DNA from: Verrucomicrobiota bacterium | GTDB lineage: Bacteria > Verrucomicrobiota > Verrucomicrobiia > Limisphaerales > J093 | Assembly: GCA_012517065.1 (NCBI GenBank) | Contig: JAAYVR010000043.1 | Location: forward strand, 1 to 64,000 | Direction of reading: 5' to 3' | Length of the DNA: 64,000 nucleotides | Part shown: piece after piece, positions 1-7,514 of the stretch | How the letters are laid out: each line of letters begins with the position of its first letter | Numbering within the stretch: position 1 is the first letter of the stretch | Translations under genes and position numbers: made by a program | The notes under the pieces: model-generated | Seen by the model: the letters and a program-made list of their open reading frames with translations, nothing else | Databases searched by the model: none | Told to the model about the DNA's origin: nothing

Positions 1-43
1 ATGTTACCGTGGGAGGGGTGAAAAGGGTTGAGGAAACCATTCG

Positions 44-606
44 TTGACTCAAAAAGGGTGTTACCGAGCGATGGACACCAAAATGAGTCAACTGACACGT
101 CAGGAACTGCTGGCCAAGCGGCGGGAGTCCCGCATTTGCGGGACGCGGGCCGGCAAGGAACACAAGAGCAAAATCCTATCACCGAACTGGTTGAACTGTT
201 CGGCTATCACCGCAAGGCGGCGATTCGGGCGCTGCGATCGCGGCGGGTGGTGGGCGCGCCTTATGTGCGTGGTCGGCCGAAGGAATACGATCCGGACAAG
301 TTGCTGGTGCCGCTGAAGGCGATCTGGCTGGCGGCTCTTCAACCCTGCGGGCTGCGGCTCAAAGCCTGTTTACCGGACTGGGTGGCGGCCTACGAGCAGG
401 TCATCGCCGGCTGGACGCCGATGTACGGCGGGCACGGATCGGATAAACCGAAGGAGCCCTAGAAACGGGAGCGAGGGAGGGCGGAGGGCCAGGGGCGTAC
501 CGCCTTCCTTCGTTTCCAAATTGAGGGTCAATTGGGGTAACACGATTTTTGAGTCAGCCGGAGCACTTCCCGGCCTCTCTCACGGTAACACCCATTTTTA
601 AGTCAC
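44..606. mobile_element. Deleted IS/integrase-type element remnant with terminal inverted repeats
   Basis: A left terminal repeat, gactcaaaaagggtgttacc (within 44-66), is matched in inverted form by two right-hand copies, one around 534-557 (gggtaacacgatttttgagtc) and one at 581-606 (cggtaacacccatttttaagtc). Between them lies only the N-terminal part of a transposase-like reading frame, so most of the element has been deleted. The two right ends 47 bp apart suggest either a nested second copy or a recombination scar. A further tgttaccg at 2-9 hints at another end just outside the window. Family assignment is inferred from the protein fragment only. Confidence 0.6.
71..462 (+). pseudogene. Frameshifted N-terminal fragment of integrase-type transposase
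   Basis: The fragment begins MDTKMSQLTRQELLAKRRE in frame 2 and continues as AGKEHKSKILS. It then shifts to frame 1 at about 180, where [18 protein letters not shown] and GRPKEYDPDKLL follow. This pattern resembles the N-terminal helix-turn-helix part of integrase-core (rve-type, IS481-like) transposases. The catalytic DDE region is missing, because the frame ends at 462 just inside the right terminal repeats. The product cannot be active. The ATG at 71 follows the left inverted repeat closely, as expected for an IS transposase. The family name is a recollection of the motif rather than a search result. Confidence 0.6.
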
Positions 607-682
607 GACGTCCATTAACAAGAATAGGCGAGGATCAGGGATACTTCTGGACAATTTCGAGCAAATGACTTACAAGGTCACA

Positions 683-1020
683 GTGCAGTGAGCGGTAACA
701 GCCGAAAGGCAATGGAGACCACGTACTTCGACCGGGTTATTTTTCATATCAATTTCGTGCAGTGAGCGGTAAAAGCCGAAAGGCAATGGAGACGACCCGG
801 CGCAACCAGCAACAGGCAAGTATGGTGTTGTGTGCAGTGAGCGGTAAAAGCCGAAAGGCAATGGAGACAGACAGCAGCCGAAGAGCTGTTCGAGATGGTG
901 GACGTGCAGTGAGCGGTAAAAGCCGAAAGGCAATGCAGACAAACCTTGGATCTGCTGGCGGTATTGTTTCAACTGTTGCGCCAGTGCAGTGATCGGTAAC
1001 AGCCAAAAGACAACGGAGAC
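683..1020 (+). CRISPR. Small orphan CRISPR array, 5 repeats and 4 spacers
   Basis: Five 37-nt direct repeats start at 683, 757, 832, 904 and 984. The consensus begins GTGCAGTGAGCGGTAAAAGC and ends GAAAGGCAATGGAGAC. The spacers are 37, 38, 35 and 43 nt and share no similarity with each other. The repeat contains a short palindrome, GCCGAAAGGC, followed by an ATGGAGAC tail that resembles a type I/III crRNA 5' handle. The last repeat is degenerate (five to six changes), which marks the leader-distal end and suggests left-to-right transcription. No cas gene is visible anywhere in the window. The IS remnant ends only 76 bp upstream of repeat 1, so leader and cas genes may have been lost or displaced. 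The type cannot be assigned. Confidence 0.85.
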
Positions 1021-1090
1021 CGCTGAGGCGATGTAGTAGCGTTGCTGTTGTAAAAGCAACCGTCAGTGATTAAAGCCGATGTGTCGCAGA

Positions 1091-1130
1091 GCGAAAGCGG
1101 GCCAGCTTACAACTGGCCCGTTCGCATTTT
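1091..1130 (+). terminator. Strong hairpin, possible intrinsic terminator after the CRISPR array
   Basis: Arms cgggccag (1098-1105) and ctggcccg (1113-1120) enclose a 7-nt loop. They are extended by outer arms gcgaa and ttcgc and followed by atttt. This is the shape of a rho-independent terminator on the + strand, although the T-tract is short. It could end the CRISPR transcript about 70 nt after the last repeat, or be part of a small RNA. Confidence 0.45.
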
Positions 1131-2017
1131 CAGGGGGAATTACTGAGACACTGCACACGTCACGAGCCGTTGTCTTGGGCTGGTCGTAGGCATATCGGTG
1201 CGGTCGGCAAACAAAGAAACTTTCGCAACTTGGCTGGCTTGGCTTCGGGCCGACGACTACCCGGCAAAGGCTTTCCCGCCGCAATTCGTTCCCGGTCGGC
1301 AGCCGCGTCCCACGCCCGGATGACACTGTCCAGTGCCTTGGCGCGGGCTTGGAGCGACTCGTTCATAGGTTTCGCTGCCAGTTCAACTGCCACTTGGTAG
1401 GCAAGGTTTCGCAGGTGCCGAGCTTCTCTCTGAATTGCGTTTGGTCGTCACATACATGCCAACATACCGATTGTCCTGAATGCTGCAACTCGCGCCAGAC
1501 CTGAAGGCAGGGTTCCCGCCTCATCATACACTGCCCCGGGTCCCTCTGGGGGTGCCGGGGTGGTGCCACCGGGTGGTTTGCGTCGCAAAAGAGATTCCTT
1601 GGGCGTGAAGCAAAGGGCCAGCCTGGGGCGGGTTCGCTGACCAAACGCCATTCTATGCAGGGTCTGGGCGCCAACGGCTGGCCGGTATGGTGACATGGTT
1701 CGAGCATCGTTCACTCGCCAAACAGGCTTCCTGTGGGGTCCTTGCCAAGAAGAAGGGGTATTCTAGCGGGCGGTGTGACTCGGTGGCGTGTCCAGCGCGG
1801 ACGGTGTCCGGTGGCAACGCCAAGCTCCAATTGCTGGCTGTCACCGGCGGACAGCGACGCCGGTTGCACGCGCAGGTTGCTCGGAGTGCGGACAGGCCAG
1901 AAAAAGCCTTTGGGAACGCCAAAAGGTGGACAGAAGGTGGACAGACAACTTTTTTCTAGCGCGTCATCGACAAACAGTCAGAGGCAGGAAATCCTTGTTG
2001 ATAAGCAGCTTGGAGCA
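1131..2017. other. Decayed sequence between CRISPR array and tRNA-Arg, no confident gene
   Basis: No complete gene is supported here. On the minus strand, two stretches in the same frame (1714-1448 and about 1447-1160) are separated by a single TGA. The second reads like protein (for example ALDSVIRAWDAAADRERIA) but is short and has no recognised family. A direct doublet ggtggacag occurs at about 1924-1942. The stretch lies on the 3' side of the tRNA-Arg gene, a favoured integration point for genomic islands. It may therefore be remains of an integrated element, but no integrase could be recognised. Confidence 0.4.
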
Positions 2018-2094
2018 TGGCGCACCCATCAGGAGTTGAACCTGAAACCTTCTGATCCGTAGTCAGATGCTCTATCCAATTGAGCTATGGGTGC
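2018..2094 (-). tRNA. tRNA-Arg (anticodon ACG)
   Basis: The minus strand reads GCACCCATAGCTCAATTGGA and folds as a standard cloverleaf. The 7-bp acceptor stem is GCACCCA/TGGGTGC, the anticodon stem is TCTGA/TCAGA around loop CTACGGA with anticodon ACG, and the T-arm holds GGTTCAACTCC. The discriminator G and the CCA end are encoded (complement of 2018-2021). The 77-nt length is normal. ACG, whose first base becomes inosine in bacteria, reads CGU, CGC and CGA. Confidence 0.95.
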
Positions 2095-2207
2095 GTCCCA
2101 GAATCGCGAGCGAGAATTTAATCCCTGCCACGCCCAACATCAAGTCGTTTGTTGGTGTTTCAGGTTTGCCCAGCCGCCGACTCGGAATAAACTCCGTGCA
2201 GGTTGAT

Positions 2208-3500
2208 ATGACTTTACGCGAAGAAATGACGTTGCTCGCCCGGCAAGCCAAGTCCGCGTCGCGTCAGCTCGCCAAACTGACCTGCGAAGAGAAGAACGCT
2301 TGTCTTATGGCGATGGCCGACGCCCTGGAAAGAAAATCCGCTGTCATCCAGCAGGCGAATCAAGCCGACCTCGAAGCTGCCAAGAATGCCGGTCTGTCGC
2401 CAGCAATGCTGGATCGCCTCGCCCTCGACAACCGCCGTGTCTCAGCAATGGCGCGCGGCCTTCGTGAAGTAGCGGCGTTGCCCGACCCGGTGGGGCGCGT
2501 TCTCGACGAGCGGGTGCGGCCAAACGGGCTTCGCCTGCGCAAGGTGTCCACACCAATTGGCGTGATCGTGATCATCTATGAATCGCGGCCAAACGTCACG
2601 GCAGATGCCGCAGCCCTGTGCTTCAAGTCCGGCAACGCAGTGATTCTTCGCGGCGGAAAAGAGGCGTTGCGGTCGAACCTTGCCATTGCAGCGGCGATGA
2701 CCAAAGCGGCTCTTGCGGTGCTGCCGAAATTCCCGGTGCACGCAATCCAGTTGGTTCCGAGAACGGAACGCGAGGCAATACCGGAGCTGCTCAGTTTGAC
2801 CCAGTACATTGATTTGTGCATGCCGCGTGGAGGAGAGGGTTTGATTCGAGCCGTTGCGGAGTGCTCGAAGGTTCCGGTCATAAAGCATTACAAGGGCGTT
2901 TGCCATGTATTTGTTGACCGGGACGCCGACCTCGAGATGGCAGCGACAATCGTTTTGAACGCAAAGCTCCAACGCCCTGCGGTCTGTAATGCCATGGAAA
3001 CACTGCTTGTCGATAGGCCAATCGCCGGAGTTTTTCTGCCGCCGATTGCGCGGCGGCTTGCGGAGAAGAATGTGCTTTTCTACGCCGACGCCGAGTCGCT
3101 TGCTCTGCTTTCGGAAGCGAGGGATCAGCACGGCAACCCTTTCAGATTGCAGCCCGCGACCGAGCAGTCGTGGTCAACCGAGTACAACGATTACGTGCTG
3201 AACGTCCGGATTGTTGATGGCGTTGCAGAAGCCATCGACCACATCAACCATTACGGCTCGGCGCACTCGGATGCAATCGTTACGCGAGACGAGGCGCGTG
3301 CCATGCAGTTTCTCAACGAAGTCGATTCTGCGGCGGTGTATTGGAATGCTTCGACACGGTTCACTGACGGCGGCGAATTCGGCATGGGCGCCGAGATAGG
3401 CATTAGCACGGACAAGGTCGGCGCTCGCGGTCCAATGGGTCTCGAAGAGCTCACAAGCTACAAGTGGATCGGAATCGGGTCGGGACAGGTCCGCACATGA
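2208..3500 (+). CDS. proA: Gamma-glutamyl phosphate reductase (proline biosynthesis)
   Basis: This enzyme reduces gamma-glutamyl phosphate with NADPH to glutamate-5-semialdehyde, the second step of proline synthesis in the cytoplasm. The 430-aa product has the usual length (about 417-430) and the family signatures: STPIGVIVIIYESRPNVTAD in the cofactor-binding half, LQRPAVCNAMETLL carrying the catalytic Cys at about residue 265, and FGMGAEIGISTDKVGARGPM near the C-terminus. The ORF track starts at 2067, but that would run through the antisense tRNA gene. The ATG at 2208 (MTLREEMTLLARQAK) matches the family start. An alternative ATG lies at 2226. proB is not adjacent, so the pathway is split in this genome. 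Confidence 0.96.
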   Translation: MTLREEMTLLARQAKSASRQLAKLTCEEKNACLMAMADALERKSAVIQQANQADLEAAKNAGLSPAMLDRLALDNRRVSAMARGLREVAALPDPVGRVLDERVRPNGLRLRKVSTPIGVIVIIYESRPNVTADAAALCFKSGNAVILRGGKEALRSNLAIAAAMTKAALAVLPKFPVHAIQLVPRTEREAIPELLSLTQYIDLCMPRGGEGLIRAVAECSKVPVIKHYKGVCHVFVDRDADLEMAATIVLNAKLQRPAVCNAMETLLVDRPIAGVFLPPIARRLAEKNVLFYADAESLALLSEARDQHGNPFRLQPATEQSWSTEYNDYVLNVRIVDGVAEAIDHINHYGSAHSDAIVTRDEARAMQFLNEVDSAAVYWNASTRFTDGGEFGMGAEIGISTDKVGARGPMGLEELTSYKWIGIGSGQVRT

Positions 3501-3566
3501 CTTGGTGCGAGAAAGGCCGGACAGCATGCCGCAAACAATTGGTTCATTTCGGACCTTTCCCCAGAG

Positions 3567-4970
3567 ATGAGTCAATCGCCCAAAGACCACCCGGAGTTCC
3601 AGCAGGCACGCTACGACGATGTCCGCGTAACAGCTCCGGAAGTTGCAGGCTTTGTCAGGGATCGGCTCCCGCCGGGCGGGTTGTTTGCAGGACAAACATG
3701 GTTGACTGCGCTTGGCCCGTTCAAGATCGACCCTGGATTTGCGGCTGAACTGGAACATTTCGGGAGAATCCTGCTTCAGTTCAACCGCGCCGTTAACCTG
3801 TTGTACCGGCAAAGCGCAGCCGGAAAACAACCGGGCTGGATCGCACACTGGCTCGACATTGGCAAACCGGCAGAGCTGGTCGCGCTGCAACGCGACGCTG
3901 CGTTCAAAAACGACATTCCGCGTGTAATCCGTCCGGACATTATTCTCGCAGAAGACGGATGGTACATCACCGAACTCGATGCCGTGCCGGGCGGCATGGG
4001 GCTGACCGCGTGGCTCAACATGACCTACTCGGAATTACCCGGTGCATCCGAATCGCCAGGAGTGATTGGCGGCGCAACCGGCATGGTGCAGGGGTTCCAC
4101 AGCATTTTCCCTCAAACGCAATGCATACACATCGTTGTTTCAGAAGAAGCTGCAATGTACAAACCTGAGATGGAATGGCTGGCCGCTCAGGTCAACGCAA
4201 ATGCCGCGGCCGAAATCTGTCACGTGCGGAGCGCGGCGCATCAGGACTTTCAGCCCGGCGATGCCCTGTACAGGTTTTTCGAGCTTTTTGACCTTCCAAA
4301 CGTGCCAAACGCCCGCGCGATCTTTGATTTGGCGCGATCAAGGCGCATTTTCCTCACCCCCCCGCCGAAACCGTTATTCGAGGAAAAAATGCTGTTCGCG
4401 CTGCTTTGGAATCGGAATTTGCGGGATTTCTGGCGGCAGGAACTGGGCAACCGGTTTTTTAGCCGGCTGATTGAGCATGTGCCATGCACGTGGGTTGTGG
4501 ACCCCACACCGCTCCCGCCCCACGCCGCAATTCCAAATCTGAACATCACCGACTGGAATCAACTGGAAAGTCTTTCGCAACGTGAGAGGGAACTTGTTCT
4601 CAAGGTGTCGGGGTTCAGCCCTCTTGCATGGGGCGCGCGAAGCGTCTCGCTGGGCAGCGACATGTCGAGACACGATTGGTCAGCCGCAGTCACGAAGGCG
4701 CTCGAGAGCTTTTCAAGGTCGCCTTACGTGCTTCAGCGCTACCACAAACCCCGCATTGTCCAAATGGAGTGGTTTGACTTTGACAAGGGTTCTGTGATTA
4801 AGCTCGATGGACGCGCGCGTCTTTGCCCGTACTACTTCGTGACAGGGGAAGGCGACAACGCCCGAGCAGTCTTGTCAGGCGTGCTGGCCACGGTGTGCCC
4901 GGCCGACAAGAAGATCGTGCATGGCATGAGCGACGCGGTTTTGGCACCGGTTGCGGTCCGAGATGATTGA
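3567..4970 (+). CDS. Unrecognised 467-aa cytoplasmic protein, possible ATP-grasp-like fold
   Basis: The function is not recognised. The protein is soluble, with no signal peptide or membrane segment. Two regions recall circularly permuted ATP-grasp or glutathionylspermidine-synthase-type enzymes. One is ILAEDGWYITELDAVPGGMG (about residues 129-148), an acidic metal-binding-like loop. The other is the C-terminal run VLQRYHKPRIVQMEWFD with a following LCPYYFV strand. The resemblance is weak and is inference only. The gene follows proA by 66 bp and overlaps the next gene's ATG by 8 bp (ATGATTGA), so it is probably cotranscribed with both. It could be a ligase acting on a small peptide or amine. 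Start at ATG 3567. Confidence 0.75.
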   Translation: MSQSPKDHPEFQQARYDDVRVTAPEVAGFVRDRLPPGGLFAGQTWLTALGPFKIDPGFAAELEHFGRILLQFNRAVNLLYRQSAAGKQPGWIAHWLDIGKPAELVALQRDAAFKNDIPRVIRPDIILAEDGWYITELDAVPGGMGLTAWLNMTYSELPGASESPGVIGGATGMVQGFHSIFPQTQCIHIVVSEEAAMYKPEMEWLAAQVNANAAAEICHVRSAAHQDFQPGDALYRFFELFDLPNVPNARAIFDLARSRRIFLTPPPKPLFEEKMLFALLWNRNLRDFWRQELGNRFFSRLIEHVPCTWVVDPTPLPPHAAIPNLNITDWNQLESLSQRERELVLKVSGFSPLAWGARSVSLGSDMSRHDWSAAVTKALESFSRSPYVLQRYHKPRIVQMEWFDFDKGSVIKLDGRARLCPYYFVTGEGDNARAVLSGVLATVCPADKKIVHGMSDAVLAPVAVRDD

Positions 4971-5598
4971 GTACCTGCTAATGGCTTTGGGTTCGCTGTT
5001 CGCGATCGTTGACCCGATCGCCGCGGTGCCGGCATTTCTTGCGATGACGCCGCACAACTCCCCACAGGAACGCGTCCGAATGGCCCGGCTGGCATCGGCC
5101 GTTACCGCCGGTGTCCTGATCGTTTTTGCGTGGCTCGGGAACCAGTTGTTCAGAGTGCTCGGCGTCACAATCCATGCGTTCAAGCTTGCCGGCAGCATTG
5201 TTCTGCTGATGGTTGCACTCGACATGTTGCGCGCGCAGAGGTCGCGTGTGCAGGAGACAGAGGAAGAAACAGGCGCCGCCGCAGAAAAAGAGGACATTGC
5301 AATAACGCCTCTGGCCGTTCCGATGCTGGCCGGTCCCGGGGCAATTACAACAGCCATACTCCTCAGGCACCAAGCAACGGGGTCGATCGGTAAACAAATT
5401 TGCTTGTTCCTTGCCATCCTTGCCGTGAGCGCCGCGAGTTACGCGATCCTTCGGGTTTCAGCCCACGGCGCGCGTTGGCTGGGGCCGATCACGTTGCGCC
5501 TGACAACAAGGATCATGGGGCTGTTGTTGGCGGCCATCGCGATGCAATTCGCGCTGGATGCGATCAAAGCCGCATGGACGCTGACGTCGGGGAATTGA
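4963..5598 (+). CDS. MarC family integral membrane protein
   Basis: This is a 211-aa inner-membrane protein with about six hydrophobic segments and the family pattern of MarC/YhgN proteins: SLFAIVDPIAAVPAFLAMT near the N-terminus, ITPLAVPMLAGPGAITTAIL in the centre and a final TTRIMGLLLAAIAMQFALD helix. A charged cytoplasmic loop rich in Glu (about residues 92-112) separates the two three-helix halves. The family's transport substrate is not firmly known, and the old link to multiple antibiotic resistance has been questioned. The ATG at 4963 overlaps the upstream stop, which supports translational coupling. The ORF-track start at 4951 is a TTG and less likely. Confidence 0.88.
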   Translation: MIEYLLMALGSLFAIVDPIAAVPAFLAMTPHNSPQERVRMARLASAVTAGVLIVFAWLGNQLFRVLGVTIHAFKLAGSIVLLMVALDMLRAQRSRVQETEEETGAAAEKEDIAITPLAVPMLAGPGAITTAILLRHQATGSIGKQICLFLAILAVSAASYAILRVSAHGARWLGPITLRLTTRIMGLLLAAIAMQFALDAIKAAWTLTSGN

Positions 5599-5608
5599 AC
5601 GGGTTCGG

Positions 5609-7447
5609 TCAGCAGGCGCGCTTTGCATTGCAAGCTTTAAGGGCGCGTCTCACGGCCCAGCCGGATTTTTCCAGCGCCGCGCGCGCCGTTGCTTCATCCA
5701 CGCCTGACAATTCTGTGACAATTCGCGTCGCGCGATCGCGCAGTTTTGCGTTTGCCGGGTTGACATCAACCATGAGGTTGCTGATGACCTTGCCGAGTCG
5801 CACCATCGCAAGTGTGGAAATAATGTTGAGGATGAGCTTGGTCGCAGTGCCGGCTTTCAATCGGGTCGAGCCCGTGAGGATTTCAGGCCCTACCTCGGGA
5901 TCGATCACAAGGTCCGGCCGTGTGGTGCGATCGAACCTGAGCCGGGGGTTGAAACAAATGAGTATTGTAGCTGCGCCTGCGCGGCGAGCTGCGTGCAACG
6001 CGCCCCAGACAAACGGTGTGCGCCCGCTGGCTGCTATGCCGATGACAACGTCTTTGTCAGTAACACCTCTGAACCTGACAGCTTCAGCACCAGCAAATGC
6101 GTCGTCTTCGGCACCTTCGACCGATGACCATATGGCGCGCTGCCCCCCTGCCATGATTGCCTGCACCATGTCGGGTGGCACGGAAAAGGTCGGCGGGCAT
6201 TCGCTTGCGTCCAAAACACCCAATCGACCACTTGTGCCAGCACCGAAATAGAACAATCTGCCGCCACGTTTGAGGGCATCAGCGACCATCGTGACTGCAC
6301 GCGCGATGCTGCGGCGTTTCTTCAAAAGAGCGGCTGGTATTCGGGCGTCTTCGTCAAGCATGAGCCGGACGGCTGCTTCGGTGCTCAGCTTGTCGAGCTG
6401 CATTGACCTTGGGTTGCGTTGTTCTGTTGGCGAAGGGCCGGTTGCGGTGGGGAGCGGACATATTATCTCCGATGAAACGCGGCTCTGGATTGGGTGTGGC
6501 GAGTTGGTGGAAGACGTGGGTTCCGTTGCCAGTTTCAAAGCTTTCGCCACTGCGCCCCATGCGCCCTCTCGTTGCAGTTGGCGGGCGCGTGCACCCGGCC
6601 ACTTCTTTTTCAAAATGTTCGCGACGCGCCGGGCGAACTGTGGCTGGTTCTTCAAGACGCCTCCGACGAAGACGAACTCGACCGGTTGACCGTGCTTTGA
6701 CAATCGCCGTGCGCAAGCCGCGGCGGTTTCGGCCAGACGCATTGATGCACGGCACAAAACCTGCCGAGCAATCGCGTCATCAGCGGCTGCGGCAGCGAAC
6801 ACTTCCGTTGCGAGCGCGGCAACATCAGGTTTTGACGCCTTGTGAATCCACCCGATGAGGTCCTCTGGCCCGTTCAACATCAGCGCTCGAAGATAAGCCT
6901 GCCCCAATCGGGGCCACTGACCTGTCCTGTCGTACTGCTGCACAACGCAGCGCATGGCATCCATGGCGATGTCATACCCGCTACCCTGATCGCCCAACAG
7001 ATGTCCCCAGCCGCCTACTTTTGCAGTTTGCCCGCGCGGATTGAGGCCGTATGAACAAGACCCAGTACCACTGATAAGAATCACGCGCGTCACAGGTCTT
7101 TCGGATCGGCTGTTCACGGCCGCTTCCAGCGCGGTCTCGAGGTCATTGCCGACCCAGCATGGCACATTTGGCCATGCAACGGCTGCGGCGGATGCGATCC
7201 TGCGACGGTCATCGGCCGAGCGGACGCCTGCCATCCCAATGCCAACTGCAGCCGGTTCGGGGCATTTGGCCGCGAGCTGTTTGAAATGCGCGACGAGTTG
7301 GTCGTCGGCGAGCAAACGGGCATTGGCGGCAGAACCTTCGATTCTTTCGACAAGGTTGCCCGAGCTGTCGGCAACCAGTGCGATCGTTCGTGTGCCCCCG
7401 CATTCAATGCCGAGGACGAGGTATTCGTGGTTGGTCAACCTCTGCAT
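5609..7447 (-). CDS. murQ: Fused amino-sugar kinase (BadF/NagK type) and MurNAc-6-P etherase MurQ
   Basis: This 612-aa protein joins two enzymes of cell-wall recycling. Residues about 9-305 are an ASKHA kinase of the BadF/BadG N-acetylglucosamine kinase family, with phosphate-1 loop LGIECGGTRTIALV, an ISGTGS motif and GGWGHLLGDQGSG. A Pro/Ser/Thr-rich linker (about 308-340) leads to a MurQ etherase (about 341-605) with TEQRNPRSMQLDKLST, the SIS loop FGAGTSGRLGVLDASECPP and acidic VEGAEDDAFAGAEA. The kinase would phosphorylate GlcNAc and/or MurNAc. MurQ then cleaves the lactyl ether of MurNAc-6-P to give GlcNAc-6-P and D-lactate. Fusion would channel the intermediate. Both halves appear intact. 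The start ATG at 7447 lies 67 bp from divergent mnmE. Confidence 0.93.
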   Translation of the reverse strand: MQRLTNHEYLVLGIECGGTRTIALVADSSGNLVERIEGSAANARLLADDQLVAHFKQLAAKCPEPAAVGIGMAGVRSADDRRRIASAAAVAWPNVPCWVGNDLETALEAAVNSRSERPVTRVILISGTGSCSYGLNPRGQTAKVGGWGHLLGDQGSGYDIAMDAMRCVVQQYDRTGQWPRLGQAYLRALMLNGPEDLIGWIHKASKPDVAALATEVFAAAAADDAIARQVLCRASMRLAETAAACARRLSKHGQPVEFVFVGGVLKNQPQFARRVANILKKKWPGARARQLQREGAWGAVAKALKLATEPTSSTNSPHPIQSRVSSEIICPLPTATGPSPTEQRNPRSMQLDKLSTEAAVRLMLDEDARIPAALLKKRRSIARAVTMVADALKRGGRLFYFGAGTSGRLGVLDASECPPTFSVPPDMVQAIMAGGQRAIWSSVEGAEDDAFAGAEAVRFRGVTDKDVVIGIAASGRTPFVWGALHAARRAGAATILICFNPRLRFDRTTRPDLVIDPEVGPEILTGSTRLKAGTATKLILNIISTLAMVRLGKVISNLMVDVNPANAKLRDRATRIVTELSGVDEATARAALEKSGWAVRRALKACNAKRAC

Positions 7448-7514
7448 GAGCCAGAGTATTCTCTGTCGGAAGCGTTATTTGCAAGCTGCGTTGGTGTCTA
7501 TTAGCATTGTGGGC

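Noticed and set aside
670-1059. ORFs on both strands across the CRISPR array (129, 85 and 76 aa)
   Set aside because: They only translate the repeats; the peptide PLPFGFYRSLH recurs because the DNA repeat recurs.
1160-1714. Two in-frame minus-strand ORFs divided by one TGA, possibly a broken or recoded gene
   Set aside because: Part of the translation looks protein-like, but there is no recognisable family and no sign of recoding; treated as decayed sequence.
2067-2207. N-terminal extension of proA in the ORF track
   Set aside because: It would begin inside the antisense tRNA-Arg gene and is not part of the ProA family.
3174-3890. 238-aa minus-strand ORF opposite proA and the next gene
   Set aside because: It covers the end of proA and the start of the following gene and shows no family motif.
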